NCBI GenBank assembly: GCA_020634755.1
Contig: JACKBC010000020.1
Location: 1 to 64,000 of the forward strand
Direction of reading: 5' to 3'
Length of the DNA: 64,000 nt
Source of the DNA: Caldilineaceae bacterium
Lineage (GTDB): Bacteria > Chloroflexota > Anaerolineae > Caldilineales > Caldilineaceae
Every line of letters begins with the position of its first letter. Position 1 is the stretch's first letter. The position numbers and the translations under genes were made by a program. Below, piece by piece: positions 35,424 through 43,976 of the stretch. Below the pieces are notes generated by a model. The model ran no database searches and was not told the DNA's origin. It was given only the letters and a program-made list of their open reading frames with translations.

Positions 35424-36413
35424 ATGAAACTCAGCGCCGATCTTTTCTGTTTGCGCTTTAACGAATGGACGCCGTTCCAGTATCTCGATTATGCTCAAAA
35501 AATCGGGCTGGACGCCGTGATGTTTCCCGATCCAGACTTCTTTGAAACGCTTGAGGATGCCTATCTGCAAGAGGTGCGCGCCCATGCGGATAGCCTGGGT
35601 GTAGCCATTGAGGTGGGCATGTACTCCATCTGCCCCACGTCCACCAGCTTTTCTAATCGGCGCGGTACAGCCGATGAGCAGTTGCGCGACATGGTGCGCG
35701 TGGCCCACGTGACGGGTTCATCGGCCGTGCGCTGCTTGCTTGGCTCCAATGCGGATCGGCGCACCGAGACGCCGCTCTCCGTCCATATGCAAAATACCGC
35801 CGCCACCTGTCGCGCCGTGCGCGCCCAGGCGCTGGAAATGGGCATTAAAATTGCCATTGAGAACCACGCTGGCGACATGCTGGGCCGGGAGCTGAAACAG
35901 CTTGTGGAAGAGGCCGGGCCCGACTTTGTGGGCGTTTGTATTGATGCCGGCAATCCACTCTGGGTCGGTGAAAGCCCCTTTGTCACGCTGGATCATCTGG
36001 CGCCCTATGTGCTCATGAGCCACATTCGCGATACGGCGGTCTGGCCGCATCCGCGCGGCGCCGTGGCGCAATGGGTGGCCATGGGCGACGGAACCATCGA
36101 TATTGAACGCTGGTCGCGGCGCTATATGGCCGAATGTCCCAACACCATTTTTACGTTGGAAATCATCACCAGCCTGGCGCCGCGCGTGCTGAACTATTTA
36201 GAGGCAGACTATTGGGCTGCGTATCAGGATATGCCGGCTGCGGAATTTGCTCAATTCTTGCAGCTCGTCCACAGCGGGAGCCCATACACGTTGCCCACTT
36301 TGACCGCCAACTGGGGCGCGCTGAGTCCGGAAGTCAAGCCGGCTTTGGCGGCCCAACAGCGAAGCATGTTGGAGAAGAGCGTGAAGTATTGTCGGGATGT
36401 GCTGGGCATTTGA
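35424..36413 (+). CDS. Sugar phosphate isomerase/epimerase (xylose isomerase-like TIM barrel)
   Basis: The product has 329 residues. The fold is shown by FCLRFNEWTPFQYL at the start, IAIENHAGDM (metal-binding Glu, His) and GVCIDAGNPLWVGE (metal-binding Asp), then MSHIRDTAVWP and TLEIITSL, the other metal ligands of the AP endonuclease 2/xylose isomerase-like family. It probably interconverts ketose or keto-inositol isomers. AAGGAG precedes the ATG. It follows the Gfo/Idh/MocA gene by 80 bp and likely shares its operon. Confidence 0.85.
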   Translation: MKLSADLFCLRFNEWTPFQYLDYAQKIGLDAVMFPDPDFFETLEDAYLQEVRAHADSLGVAIEVGMYSICPTSTSFSNRRGTADEQLRDMVRVAHVTGSSAVRCLLGSNADRRTETPLSVHMQNTAATCRAVRAQALEMGIKIAIENHAGDMLGRELKQLVEEAGPDFVGVCIDAGNPLWVGESPFVTLDHLAPYVLMSHIRDTAVWPHPRGAVAQWVAMGDGTIDIERWSRRYMAECPNTIFTLEIITSLAPRVLNYLEADYWAAYQDMPAAEFAQFLQLVHSGSPYTLPTLTANWGALSPEVKPALAAQQRSMLEKSVKYCRDVLGI

Positions 36414-36422
36414 GTGATACGC

Positions 36423-36507
36423 ACGACTTACGCAGCGCCTGTGGATTGCCAAGCGCAAATTCGTCTATATTTGACGCTATTTCAGGCGAGGCTTGCGTGC
36501 GTCCTGA
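36423..36507. repeat. Family-1 inverted-repeat element (copy 4)
   Basis: The element runs from ACGACTTACGCAGCGCCTG to GAGGCTTGCGTGCGTCCTGA. It starts 10 bp after the stop of the isomerase gene, and a family-3 element follows at 36571. Confidence 0.8.
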
Positions 36508-36570
36508 TACAGTTGTTTACAAACTTGGTAACTATGCCACTCCCCAATCAGGATAGTTGCCAATCACAAA

Positions 36571-36650
36571 GGCTCTTTTGGGTCTCAGAGGTTGACATAC
36601 TGGCCGCGTCTCGTTCCTGGATGGGGCCTACACGAGATCCCGTTGAGCCA
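36571..36650. repeat. Family-3 inverted-repeat element (short copy)
   Basis: This 80-bp copy shares both ends (GGCTCTTTTGGGTCTCAGAG and CACGAGATCCCGTTGAGCC) and CATACTGGCCGC with the long copy at 12871. It lies just upstream of the next isomerase gene, and the spurious N-terminal extension of that reading frame runs through it. Confidence 0.7.
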
Positions 36651-36681
36651 TCACAAATTATGCAGCAAGAAGGAGACAACC

Positions 36682-37548
36682 ATGCGGTTTGGAATGAGCG
36701 GCTGTTTTTTGCCCGCCGATATGAATGAGTTAACGCCCGCCATGTGTCAGCGCGTGCGCGCACTGGGCTTTAGCGGCATCTTTACGCGCTTTCGCGCCAA
36801 CGATCCACGGACGGCCAGCAAGGCGGATGCGACCCGCGTGCGCGAACTGCTGGCCGATGAAGGCGTGCGTATGTATCAGGCCACGGGCTTTTGGCAGAAC
36901 ATGATTACGCCGGACGAGACGCTGCGTCAGGAATCTGTGCGCACGGTGCAGGCGGCATTGCGGCTGGCCGGCTGGCTGGGCGCCCGCGGCATCGATACCG
37001 GCCCCGGTTCCATGAATCCTGACGGACCTTGGTATCCGCATCCATATAACTGGACCGCCAGCGCTAGTAAGCAGTTGGTGAAAACGCTCAAGGAGTGTGC
37101 GCAAGCTGCCGAAGATGCCGGCGTCTTTCTGAGTTTGGAAAGTCACCAGCTTGTGACGCTTAAGACGCCCGAAATTACTTGCGAAATTCTGGATGAGGTC
37201 GATTCGCCGTGGGTGCGCTGTGATTACGATTCGGCCAACTGGATCACACTGGAAACCATCTTCGACACCGGCGCAGCGCTCAACCATCACTTTGACGTGC
37301 TGAGTAATCACATTGTGAGCGCCCACGCCAAAGACGTCTGGATAGAGAATCGGCTGACGCTACACTTGCAAGATGGCTGTCCCGGTAAAGGCAATATGGA
37401 TTTTAAGACGCTTTTCCGCCGCATTGAGGCTCTTTCGCCGGAGAACCCGGTGATCTCGGAGGGCAACAATACAGATGAATTACCCGCCGTGAGCAAACTT
37501 TTTCACGATACGGCGCGGGAATTGGGCATTGCGGTATTGGACAACTAA
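36682..37548 (+). CDS. Second sugar phosphate isomerase/epimerase
   Basis: The product has 288 residues from the ATG at 36682, with AAGGAGA 8 nt before it. The frame extends 5' into repeat DNA, so the longer start is rejected. The TIM barrel carries FLSLESHQLVTL (metal-binding Glu), VRCDYDSANWI (Asp), IVSAHAKDVWI (His) and PVISEGNN (final Glu), as in xylose isomerase-like epimerases. It is only distantly like the other isomerase of the cluster, so the two probably do different steps. Confidence 0.83.
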   Translation: MRFGMSGCFLPADMNELTPAMCQRVRALGFSGIFTRFRANDPRTASKADATRVRELLADEGVRMYQATGFWQNMITPDETLRQESVRTVQAALRLAGWLGARGIDTGPGSMNPDGPWYPHPYNWTASASKQLVKTLKECAQAAEDAGVFLSLESHQLVTLKTPEITCEILDEVDSPWVRCDYDSANWITLETIFDTGAALNHHFDVLSNHIVSAHAKDVWIENRLTLHLQDGCPGKGNMDFKTLFRRIEALSPENPVISEGNNTDELPAVSKLFHDTARELGIAVLDN

Positions 37549-37581
37549 TCGAAGCGTCACTTAAAGTGCGCACTATAAATA

Positions 37582-37669
37582 ACTTATGTTACGCTAGCCT
37601 AGAGGGAGGTCAGCTCGCCGCCGTTCCGGTTTCTCTCTAGCAGACTGGCTGTCGCTGCGTAACGTGAGT
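37582..37669. repeat. Family-1B inverted-repeat element, long form
   Basis: It begins ACTTATGTTACGCTAGCCT and ends CTGGCTGTCGCTGCGTAACG. Removing about 45 central bases gives the reverse complement of the 42-bp element at 7896. The centre itself has paired ends (CTAGAGGGAG / TCTCTCTAG), which looks like one palindrome nested in another. Confidence 0.75.
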
Positions 37670-37885
37670 AAATAATATAACCACAAAAAATTAAACAAAT
37701 GACGCAACAGACGAATGGGTAGGTCGTTAGGCGCATACTCGTCACCATCGACAAAAAGTTGTCGATAACGCAATAATTTTACGTCGATGTTGCTAGAGGC
37801 TTTATTGGCGCCGCCGACCTGAGCCGCCAGCGAAGGCGCAACCATGTAGCGTCTGCTGCGTTAAATCCTTTGTTCGAGGAAATTT

Positions 37886-38638
37886 ATGTCAAATTTACGT
37901 TTTGCCGCCCCCAAAGAGCGGCGTGTTGCATTGATCACCGGCGGCGCGCGCGGGATTGGTCGCGCCGCGGCCCTGCGGATTGCTGAGGAAGGCCGCGATA
38001 TTGCCATTGTGGATATGCTGGATGAAGGCGCCGAAGTTGTCAAAGAAGTCGAAGCGCTGGGTCAGCAAGCCATATTTTTGCCAACGGATGTGACGAATGA
38101 GGCCGCGGTGAAAGACGCCGCGACTCAAGCCGTGGCCCGTTTGGGCCGGCTGGATATTCTGGTCTGCTGTGCGGGCATTTTGGGGATGGAGGCGCCATTT
38201 CTAGAGCAATCTGCGGCCCAATTTGAAAAGGTTATGCGCATTAATGTGTTTGGCGTTTATCATGCGCACCAGGCCGCCATTCCGCATATGTTGGCGCAAG
38301 GCTGGGGCCGTTGTGTGACCATTACCTCTGGCGCCCGCCACGGCGCCACCAATCAGGTGCCCTACGGCGTCTCCAAAGGCGCAGTCTATTCGTTTATTGG
38401 CGCCTTGGGCAACGCGTATCCCAAACAGAATGTGTTTGTCAACGGTGTGGAGCCTGGTCGGGCGCTGACCGATATGGTGGTGCCGCGCTTTACGCCCGAA
38501 TTCCTGGCCAATCCGGGGAATCCCATTGGGCGCTATTCGGATGCCGAAGAAGTGGCGGAGGTGATTGAGTTCCTCACATCCGAGCGCAATACCTATACCA
38601 CGGGCTCAGTCTGGAGCGTAAAGGGCGCCACCGGCTAG
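37886..38638 (+). CDS. Short-chain dehydrogenase/reductase
   Basis: The product has 250 residues. The nucleotide-binding TGGARGIG, the CAGILG strand (in place of NNAG), the serine of ITSGARHG and the active-site YGVSK are present, with a normal C terminus. SDR enzymes oxidise or reduce alcohol/ketone groups with NAD(P). The start has GAGGAAA upstream. It probably completes the sugar or cyclitol oxidation set with the three preceding genes. Confidence 0.9.
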   Translation: MSNLRFAAPKERRVALITGGARGIGRAAALRIAEEGRDIAIVDMLDEGAEVVKEVEALGQQAIFLPTDVTNEAAVKDAATQAVARLGRLDILVCCAGILGMEAPFLEQSAAQFEKVMRINVFGVYHAHQAAIPHMLAQGWGRCVTITSGARHGATNQVPYGVSKGAVYSFIGALGNAYPKQNVFVNGVEPGRALTDMVVPRFTPEFLANPGNPIGRYSDAEEVAEVIEFLTSERNTYTTGSVWSVKGATG

Positions 38639-38852
38639 CCGCGCCGAAACCGCGCGCGCGTGCCATTTTGGTTACAAATATAGACGATTATGGCAAGAGT
38701 AAATATTGACAATAAACGTGGATAATTTTTGAGACCGCATGGTGCTGAACCTGCAGCTGAATAATCTTGAGGCCAAAATCTATTTGTGTTTACAGGCAAC
38801 TCTAGTTATAATCTGTGTCTAAGATTCCTCAGTTGTTTTGTCTACTGATAAT

Positions 38853-38938
38853 CAGTAGATCGCAATTGCCAGAGATAGCGTCGGGTTTAATAAACTAGAC
38901 CAACGCCTATTTCGCCAACACCGTTGCGGTGTACTGAT
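38853..38938. repeat. Family-2 inverted-repeat element (copy 4)
   Basis: The element runs from CAGTAGATCGCAATTGCC to CACCGTTGCGGTGTACTGAT. Its right end is identical over about 18 bases to the inverse of the left end at 10055. Confidence 0.75.
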
Positions 38939-39087
38939 AACGAATCCCCCAAACGATCTCTCGCATCGGTTTCTTGTCCTTAGCGTCCGTTCATCAATCT
39001 CTGTGTCGGTGTTTGCAGCTCGACAAAGTCACAAAGGTCACAACCGAATTTGCGGATAGTTATGTGGTTTCCCAAAAACTAAAATTG

Positions 39088-39187
39088 CTACTTACGCAGC
39101 GCCGGTGGCTCGTTTATAGAAACATTGGTTGACCAAAGAAGCATGAGATAACCAGGCGATTTTCACGTCAGGCTTGCGTATGTTCTA
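39088..39187. repeat. Family-1 inverted-repeat element (copy 5)
   Basis: The element runs from CTACTTACGCAGCGCCGG to CAGGCTTGCGTATGTTCT. At about 100 bp it is the longest family-1A copy, with a private centre. Confidence 0.75.
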
Positions 39188-39302
39188 AAAGTATAGCGTA
39201 AATCCTTTAAGCTATGCCAGAAACCCGTCGAAATTTGCATAATGATTTTCTGGCGTAGCCCCAAGTAAACAACAGCACCATCAAGCTAACAGGAGAACAA
39301 CT

Positions 39303-40682
39303 ATGAGGTCCAAAAAGTTTTTGTGGATTGCAAACTTTTTGTTGGTAGGTTTATTGATCTTATCTGCTTGTCAACCAGCGGCGCCGGCGGCTGAAGAGGG
39401 CGGCACAGACGCTGCTGCCGAAGGGGGCGAGGCCGCCAGCACAGGCGATACCGTCACGCTGCGTTTCTTTGCGCTAACCGATGAAGATCAGCTCAATGCC
39501 TGGAATGAGATGTTGGACGCGTTCCATCAGATTGAAGATGGCAAATATGCCAACGTCGAGATCGAATTTGAAACCGTACCTTTCCAGGAAATGTTCCCCA
39601 AGATTGAGTCCTCTGTGGCGGCTGGCCTGCCCTGGGACATTTTCCAGGCGGACGGCCCCGATATGAAGCACTATGGCTTTAACAAAGTCGTGATGCCGTT
39701 GGGCGAGTACTTTACGGAAGATGAACTCAAGCAGTGGTTCCCGCAATCTGTTGAAGAAGGCAGCTACAATGGCGAGTTGCTGGGCCCGCCCATGATGCAG
39801 TCTTGTTCGCTGATGGTCTATAACAAAGATATGACCGACGCCGCTGGCATTACGCCACCAACCTCTTTGGATGATTCGTGGACCATGAGCGAAGCCATGG
39901 AGGCCTGGAAGAAGGCGACCGTAGATCCCGATGGCGATGGCATTGCCGATCAGTGGGGCGTGCGCTGGGGCCAGGGCACTTGGACGGGCGACTATGAGCA
40001 TGGCATCTTTCGCCGCTCCAATGGCGAGATTGGCAGTGATACCTACAAAGGCATGGGCGATGACGGCATCACGTTCAAAGGCTACCTGGATACGCCGGAA
40101 GCCGTCGAGGCCATGCAGTTCTACCAAGATATGCACCTGAAAGACAAGGTGACGCCAGTTGAGCCCATCCCGGACAATTTTGTCAGCCGCAAATCGGCTT
40201 TCTATATTACGCCAGACAACGTGATCGGTACGCTCAATCGCCTGTATGGTGAGGGTGAATTCAACTGGGGCGTGACCGGTATTCCTTACTTCAAGACGCC
40301 GGTCTGCCACACGGGCAGCTGGCACTATGGCATCTCGCCCAACACGCAACACTTTGATGAGGCATTGGCCTTTGTCAAGTTTGCCTCCAGCGATGATGGC
40401 GCTCGTATTTGGTACCAGCATGTACGCCAGCTGCCCGCCAATGTGGGCCTCTTCAATGAGCTGCCAGAGTATGCCGAAGATGGCAATCAGCGCTTGTGGC
40501 TGGATGCCATGAATTCGTTTGGCATTCCGCGCATTCAGACGCCGGGCTATACCGAGTACCAGCAGGTGTTTGCCGAGGCCGCCGCCAATATTTCGCAGGG
40601 CGCCGATCCGGCTGAACAGCTCACCGCGGCCGCAGGACGCATTGAGAGCTTGCTGGCCAAATACGCCGGCTGGAATCAGTAG
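39303..40682 (+). CDS. Extracellular sugar-type ABC transporter substrate-binding lipoprotein
   Basis: The product has 459 residues. A lipoprotein signal ends LLILSAC, followed by a short Ala/Glu/Gly spacer. The mature domain is a family-1 (MalE/UgpB-like) binding protein: VTLRFFALTDEDQLNAW at the start, DIFQADGPDMKHYG and WHYGISPNTQHFDEALAFVKF later. It would bind a sugar, glycoside or polyol outside the membrane. AGGAGAA precedes the ATG. It is separated from its two permease genes by a folded RNA-like element and a family-1 repeat, an arrangement that favours excess binding protein. No ATPase gene is present, so a shared MsmX-type ATPase is likely used. Confidence 0.9.
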   Translation: MRSKKFLWIANFLLVGLLILSACQPAAPAAEEGGTDAAAEGGEAASTGDTVTLRFFALTDEDQLNAWNEMLDAFHQIEDGKYANVEIEFETVPFQEMFPKIESSVAAGLPWDIFQADGPDMKHYGFNKVVMPLGEYFTEDELKQWFPQSVEEGSYNGELLGPPMMQSCSLMVYNKDMTDAAGITPPTSLDDSWTMSEAMEAWKKATVDPDGDGIADQWGVRWGQGTWTGDYEHGIFRRSNGEIGSDTYKGMGDDGITFKGYLDTPEAVEAMQFYQDMHLKDKVTPVEPIPDNFVSRKSAFYITPDNVIGTLNRLYGEGEFNWGVTGIPYFKTPVCHTGSWHYGISPNTQHFDEALAFVKFASSDDGARIWYQHVRQLPANVGLFNELPEYAEDGNQRLWLDAMNSFGIPRIQTPGYTEYQQVFAEAAANISQGADPAEQLTAAAGRIESLLAKYAGWNQ

Positions 40683-40699
40683 GAATCGCCTGTCGCACT

Positions 40700-40795
40700 G
40701 CCTCTCCCTGCTCTGCACTCGCAGAGTGCAGAGCATCCCTCTCCACATGTGGAGAGGGACAGATTTTGCGCTTTAGTGCAAAATCAGGGAGAGGC
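40700..40795 (+). other. Cloverleaf-like nested hairpins between binding protein and permease genes
   Basis: An outer stem (GCCTCTCCCTG with CAGGGAGAGGC) encloses three hairpins: CTCTGCACT/AGTGCAGAG, the 24-bp perfect palindrome at 40736-40759, and GATTTTGC/GCAAAATC. Together they fold as a four-way junction of 96 nt, 18 nt after the stop codon. It probably blocks 3' exonucleases or terminates part of the transcripts, giving more binding protein than permease. Confidence 0.7.
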
Positions 40796-40910
40796 CCATT
40801 CTGGGACGCACCAGACACCCAACGGTACTATCGCATCTACTCCGCGATGACCGAATTTCATTCTCCCATTTCCTTTAGGTTCTACATTTTTGCGCTACAA
40901 ACAGAGCTTC

Positions 40911-40994
40911 GTGACTTACGCAGCGCCTGAGGATCACCAGGAGAAAAGATCATCTATTCAAGACGATTCTGCCTTTAGGCTTGCGTGAGTCCTA
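40911..40994. repeat. Family-1 inverted-repeat element (copy 6)
   Basis: The element runs from GTGACTTACGCAGCGCCTG to AGGCTTGCGTGAGTCCTAT and ends 22 bp before the permease start codon. Confidence 0.85.
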
Positions 40995-41016
40995 TGCTTA
41001 TTTGTGAGGTAAACTT

Positions 41017-41946
41017 ATGGCCAATGCGGCTGTAGCTTCTGTTTCTTCTCCTGGCCTTTGGCCGCGCATCTGGAATTCTAAGAATCGTGGCTATTTTGTG
41101 GCCTTTCTTTTTGTGCTGCCGGCGCTGATCAACTTTTTCATATTTCGCTACTTGCCCATTTTGGCCGCGCTGCGCGCCAGCTTTTGGCAATATAGTTTGC
41201 TGGGGGGCTATGGCAACTTTAATGGATTCACCCACTATGTCAATATGTGGAACGATCCATTATTCTGGAAATCCATGACGGTCACCGTGCTCTTTGCCGT
41301 CATGAAAGTGCCCTTGCAGGTCATGCTGTCGCTGATTCTGGCCGTCTTTTTGGCGCGCGAAGATCGGCTGACGGGCATTGTGCGCGGCGTCGTCTTTATC
41401 CCGGTGGTGACTTCGGTGGTCGTCGTTTCAATTTTGTGGTCCATGATGTACCACTCGCAGCTAGGCCTCATCAACAGTTTCTTGTCGCTCTTTGGCATTC
41501 CACCCCAAACGTTTCTCACAAATCCCAACCGCGCGCTGCCCGCCGTCACGGCCATGATGATCTGGAAAGAGGTTGGGTTTAGCATGATTATCCTCATGGC
41601 GGGTCTCAAAGGCATTCCCGTCATCTATCGCGAAGCGGCCATTGTGGATGGCGCGACGCCGCTCCAGATTTTTTTCCGCATTACGCTGCCGCTGCTCAAG
41701 CGCGTGATTATGTTTGTGGTGGTGACGCAAACCATTTTTTCGTTTCAAGTGTTTGTGCCCATCTACACCATGACGCGCGGTGGCCCGCTGGATTCGACCA
41801 AGGTGATTGTGTACTACATTTATCAATACGGCTTCCGTTTTCAAGATATGGGATACGCCAGCGCCATGTCAATTGTAACGCTGCTGCTGTTGTTAATAAT
41901 CAGCGCGATTCAGATGCGCGTCTTCCGGTCGGATGTGGAATATTAG
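41017..41946 (+). CDS. Sugar-type ABC transporter permease (MalF/UgpA-like)
   Basis: The product has 309 residues with six membrane helices. The conserved cytoplasmic loop EAAIVDGATPLQIFFRITLPLL contacts the ATPase. The N terminus (FVLPALINFFIFRYLPI) is of the UgpA/MalF type. TGAGGT precedes the ATG. It works with the next permease and the lipoprotein at 39303. Confidence 0.92.
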   Translation: MANAAVASVSSPGLWPRIWNSKNRGYFVAFLFVLPALINFFIFRYLPILAALRASFWQYSLLGGYGNFNGFTHYVNMWNDPLFWKSMTVTVLFAVMKVPLQVMLSLILAVFLAREDRLTGIVRGVVFIPVVTSVVVVSILWSMMYHSQLGLINSFLSLFGIPPQTFLTNPNRALPAVTAMMIWKEVGFSMIILMAGLKGIPVIYREAAIVDGATPLQIFFRITLPLLKRVIMFVVVTQTIFSFQVFVPIYTMTRGGPLDSTKVIVYYIYQYGFRFQDMGYASAMSIVTLLLLLIISAIQMRVFRSDVEY

Positions 41947-42025
41947 GCCGTAGTTTTGCAATCAGAACCTGTCCGCAAATTCGGTTGTGAATCATGTGCT
42001 GTACTGATAGTGGAGAACAGAGTGT

Positions 42026-42967
42026 ATGAAACTTGATGAGCTTGCCAGTGCGCCATTGAGCGGCCCTTCCATAGCCAGCCAGACAGAAGCTGAGGCCATT
42101 AGTTCAAGGCGCAATCTGTTGGGCAGCATTGTGCGCTACATTCTTTATGCGCTGCTCATATTTATCTTTATTGTGCCGTTTTTGTGGATGCTTTTTGGCA
42201 GCTTGCGGAATGAAGCCGAGATTTTTGCCTATCTCTATCCTTTTAGCTGGAAAACCATTTTTCCCATTGAGTGGACGTTGGAAAGCTACCTGGATATTTT
42301 TGGCATTAGCCAGGAGGGCATGAATGCCGGGCTCAATTTTCAGCGCTTTTTGCTAAATAGCTTTTTGGTTTCCGCAGCCGTTGTGCTTTCGTCGCTGGTC
42401 TTTAATACCATGGCGGCTTACTTTTTTGCACGGCTCAAGTTTCCCTTTAAAAATGTTCTGCTCCTATTTGTGATCGCCACCATGTTGGTGCCCTTCCAAG
42501 CCACTATTGTGCCGCTCTACATTGTGGTCAGCGCGCTGCATATGAATAACTCGTTTGCCGGGCTTGTCTTTCCCTGGTATGCGAGCCCCTTTGTGATCTT
42601 TGCGCTGATGCAATTTATGCAGGATATCCCCTTTGATTTGGATGAAGCCGCCATTATTGATGGGGCATCCTATTTTCAAATTCTGCGCAAGATCATTGTG
42701 CCGCTCTCCATGACCGGCATTATTACCATGGCGCTGCTGGAATTTCAGTTTGTGTGGAACCTCTTTTACTGGCCGCTAATTGTGATTAATAATCCCAAAC
42801 TGCAAATGATCCAAGTCGCCATTGCCACGCAAACCACGCAAACGCAGACCTTCTGGGGGCGCACTTTTGCTGGCTCTGTAGTTGCCTCGCTGCCCGTCAT
42901 TATTCTGTTTCTGGCCTTGCAGAAGTACTATGTGCAGGGCGTGGCGGTCACCGGTATGAAAGGCTAA
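42026..42967 (+). CDS. Sugar-type ABC transporter permease (MalG/UgpE-like)
   Basis: The product has 313 residues with six membrane helices and the loop EAAIIDGASYFQILRKIIVPLS that binds the ATPase. The first 35 residues are a hydrophilic cytoplasmic extension. GTGGAGA precedes the ATG. The nucleoside hydrolase gene begins 9 bp after its stop codon, which ties the transporter to N-glycoside breakdown. Confidence 0.92.
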   Translation: MKLDELASAPLSGPSIASQTEAEAISSRRNLLGSIVRYILYALLIFIFIVPFLWMLFGSLRNEAEIFAYLYPFSWKTIFPIEWTLESYLDIFGISQEGMNAGLNFQRFLLNSFLVSAAVVLSSLVFNTMAAYFFARLKFPFKNVLLLFVIATMLVPFQATIVPLYIVVSALHMNNSFAGLVFPWYASPFVIFALMQFMQDIPFDLDEAAIIDGASYFQILRKIIVPLSMTGIITMALLEFQFVWNLFYWPLIVINNPKLQMIQVAIATQTTQTQTFWGRTFAGSVVASLPVIILFLALQKYYVQGVAVTGMKG

Positions 42968-42976
42968 TCCCACCTA

Positions 42977-43903
42977 ATGATCAGACTCATAATGGACACC
43001 GACCCTGGCGTCGATGACGCCATGGCGATTCTGTTTGGCCTGCGCTCGCCCGAAGTACAGATCGAAGCGTTGACCACGGTCTTTGGCAATGGCGGGGTGG
43101 CCCGCACCACCGAAAACGCCCTCAAAATATTAGAAGTGGGCGGCCGTGGCGACATTCCCGTGGTGCCGGGTGCGGCTAAACCGCTGCTCCATGCGTACCA
43201 CGGCAAAGGCTCCACCGTCCACGGCGCCGATGGACTGGGCAATACTAATTTGCCGGCGGCCAAGGGGCAGCCGCTCAACGCCCGCGCCGCGGAATACATT
43301 GTGCAGCAGGTGATGGGCGCGCCCGGGGAAATCACGCTGCTGGCCGTGGGCCCCTTGACTAATCTGGCGCTGGCCGTCAGCCTGGAACCGGCCATTGCCC
43401 ACAATGTAAAGCAGGTGGTGATCATGGGCGGCGCCGTCGATCATCGCGGCAATGCGTCTCCGCTGGCCGAGGCCAACATTCACAACGATGCCGCCGCCGC
43501 CAAAATTGTTTTTCACGCTGGCTGGCCGCTCACCATGCTAGGTTTGAACGTCACTCACCAAACGGTCATGACCACAGCCTATGTGGAGCAGCTCAAGACC
43601 GCCGATACGCCCGTCACCAATTTTATTTGCGCCATTTCGCAATTTTATCTCAATGCCTATCGCACGCGTGACGGTATCGACGGCTTCTTTGTCCACGATT
43701 CGTCCGCCATGGCCTATGTGGTCGACCCCACGCTCTTTCAAAGCCAGAAAGTCTATGTGGATGTACAGGTGGGCGACGCCCGCGCCAATGGCCAAACCAT
43801 GGCCGATTGGCGCAACCAGTGGGGCCAACCGCCTAATGTTAACGTCTGCACAAAGGTAGACGCCGACCGCTTTCTCAAACTATATCAATCCCGCATAATG
43901 TAG
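42977..43903 (+). CDS. Nucleoside hydrolase (IUNH family), copy 1
   Basis: The product has 308 residues. The calcium-binding DTDPGVDDA motif stands at the N terminus, with NAD-like TVFGNGGV and GPLTNLALA, MGGAV and the distal FVHDSSAMAYVVDP typical of inosine-uridine nucleoside hydrolases. These enzymes cleave the N-glycosidic bond of nucleosides to give base and ribose. It is the first of three such genes and is nearly joined to the permease gene, so the imported solute is probably a nucleoside or related N-glycoside. Confidence 0.92.
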   Translation: MIRLIMDTDPGVDDAMAILFGLRSPEVQIEALTTVFGNGGVARTTENALKILEVGGRGDIPVVPGAAKPLLHAYHGKGSTVHGADGLGNTNLPAAKGQPLNARAAEYIVQQVMGAPGEITLLAVGPLTNLALAVSLEPAIAHNVKQVVIMGGAVDHRGNASPLAEANIHNDAAAAKIVFHAGWPLTMLGLNVTHQTVMTTAYVEQLKTADTPVTNFICAISQFYLNAYRTRDGIDGFFVHDSSAMAYVVDPTLFQSQKVYVDVQVGDARANGQTMADWRNQWGQPPNVNVCTKVDADRFLKLYQSRIM

Positions 43904-43976
43904 GACAGTTTCTCAACTTGCTCACAATAGGCAAGTTGGGAAACTTGCGCTGCATTTAGAATTGGACAAACTTTTA

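Larger units (their letters stand above)
38639..39302. other. Repeat-rich intergenic region
   Basis: No gene is seen in about 660 bp. The region holds a family-2 element (38853-38938) and a family-1 element (39088-39187). The sequence CACAACCGAATTTGCGGA near 39037 recurs inverted near 41966, before the second permease gene. The promoter of the transporter operon is presumably in the last 100 bp. Confidence 0.6.
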
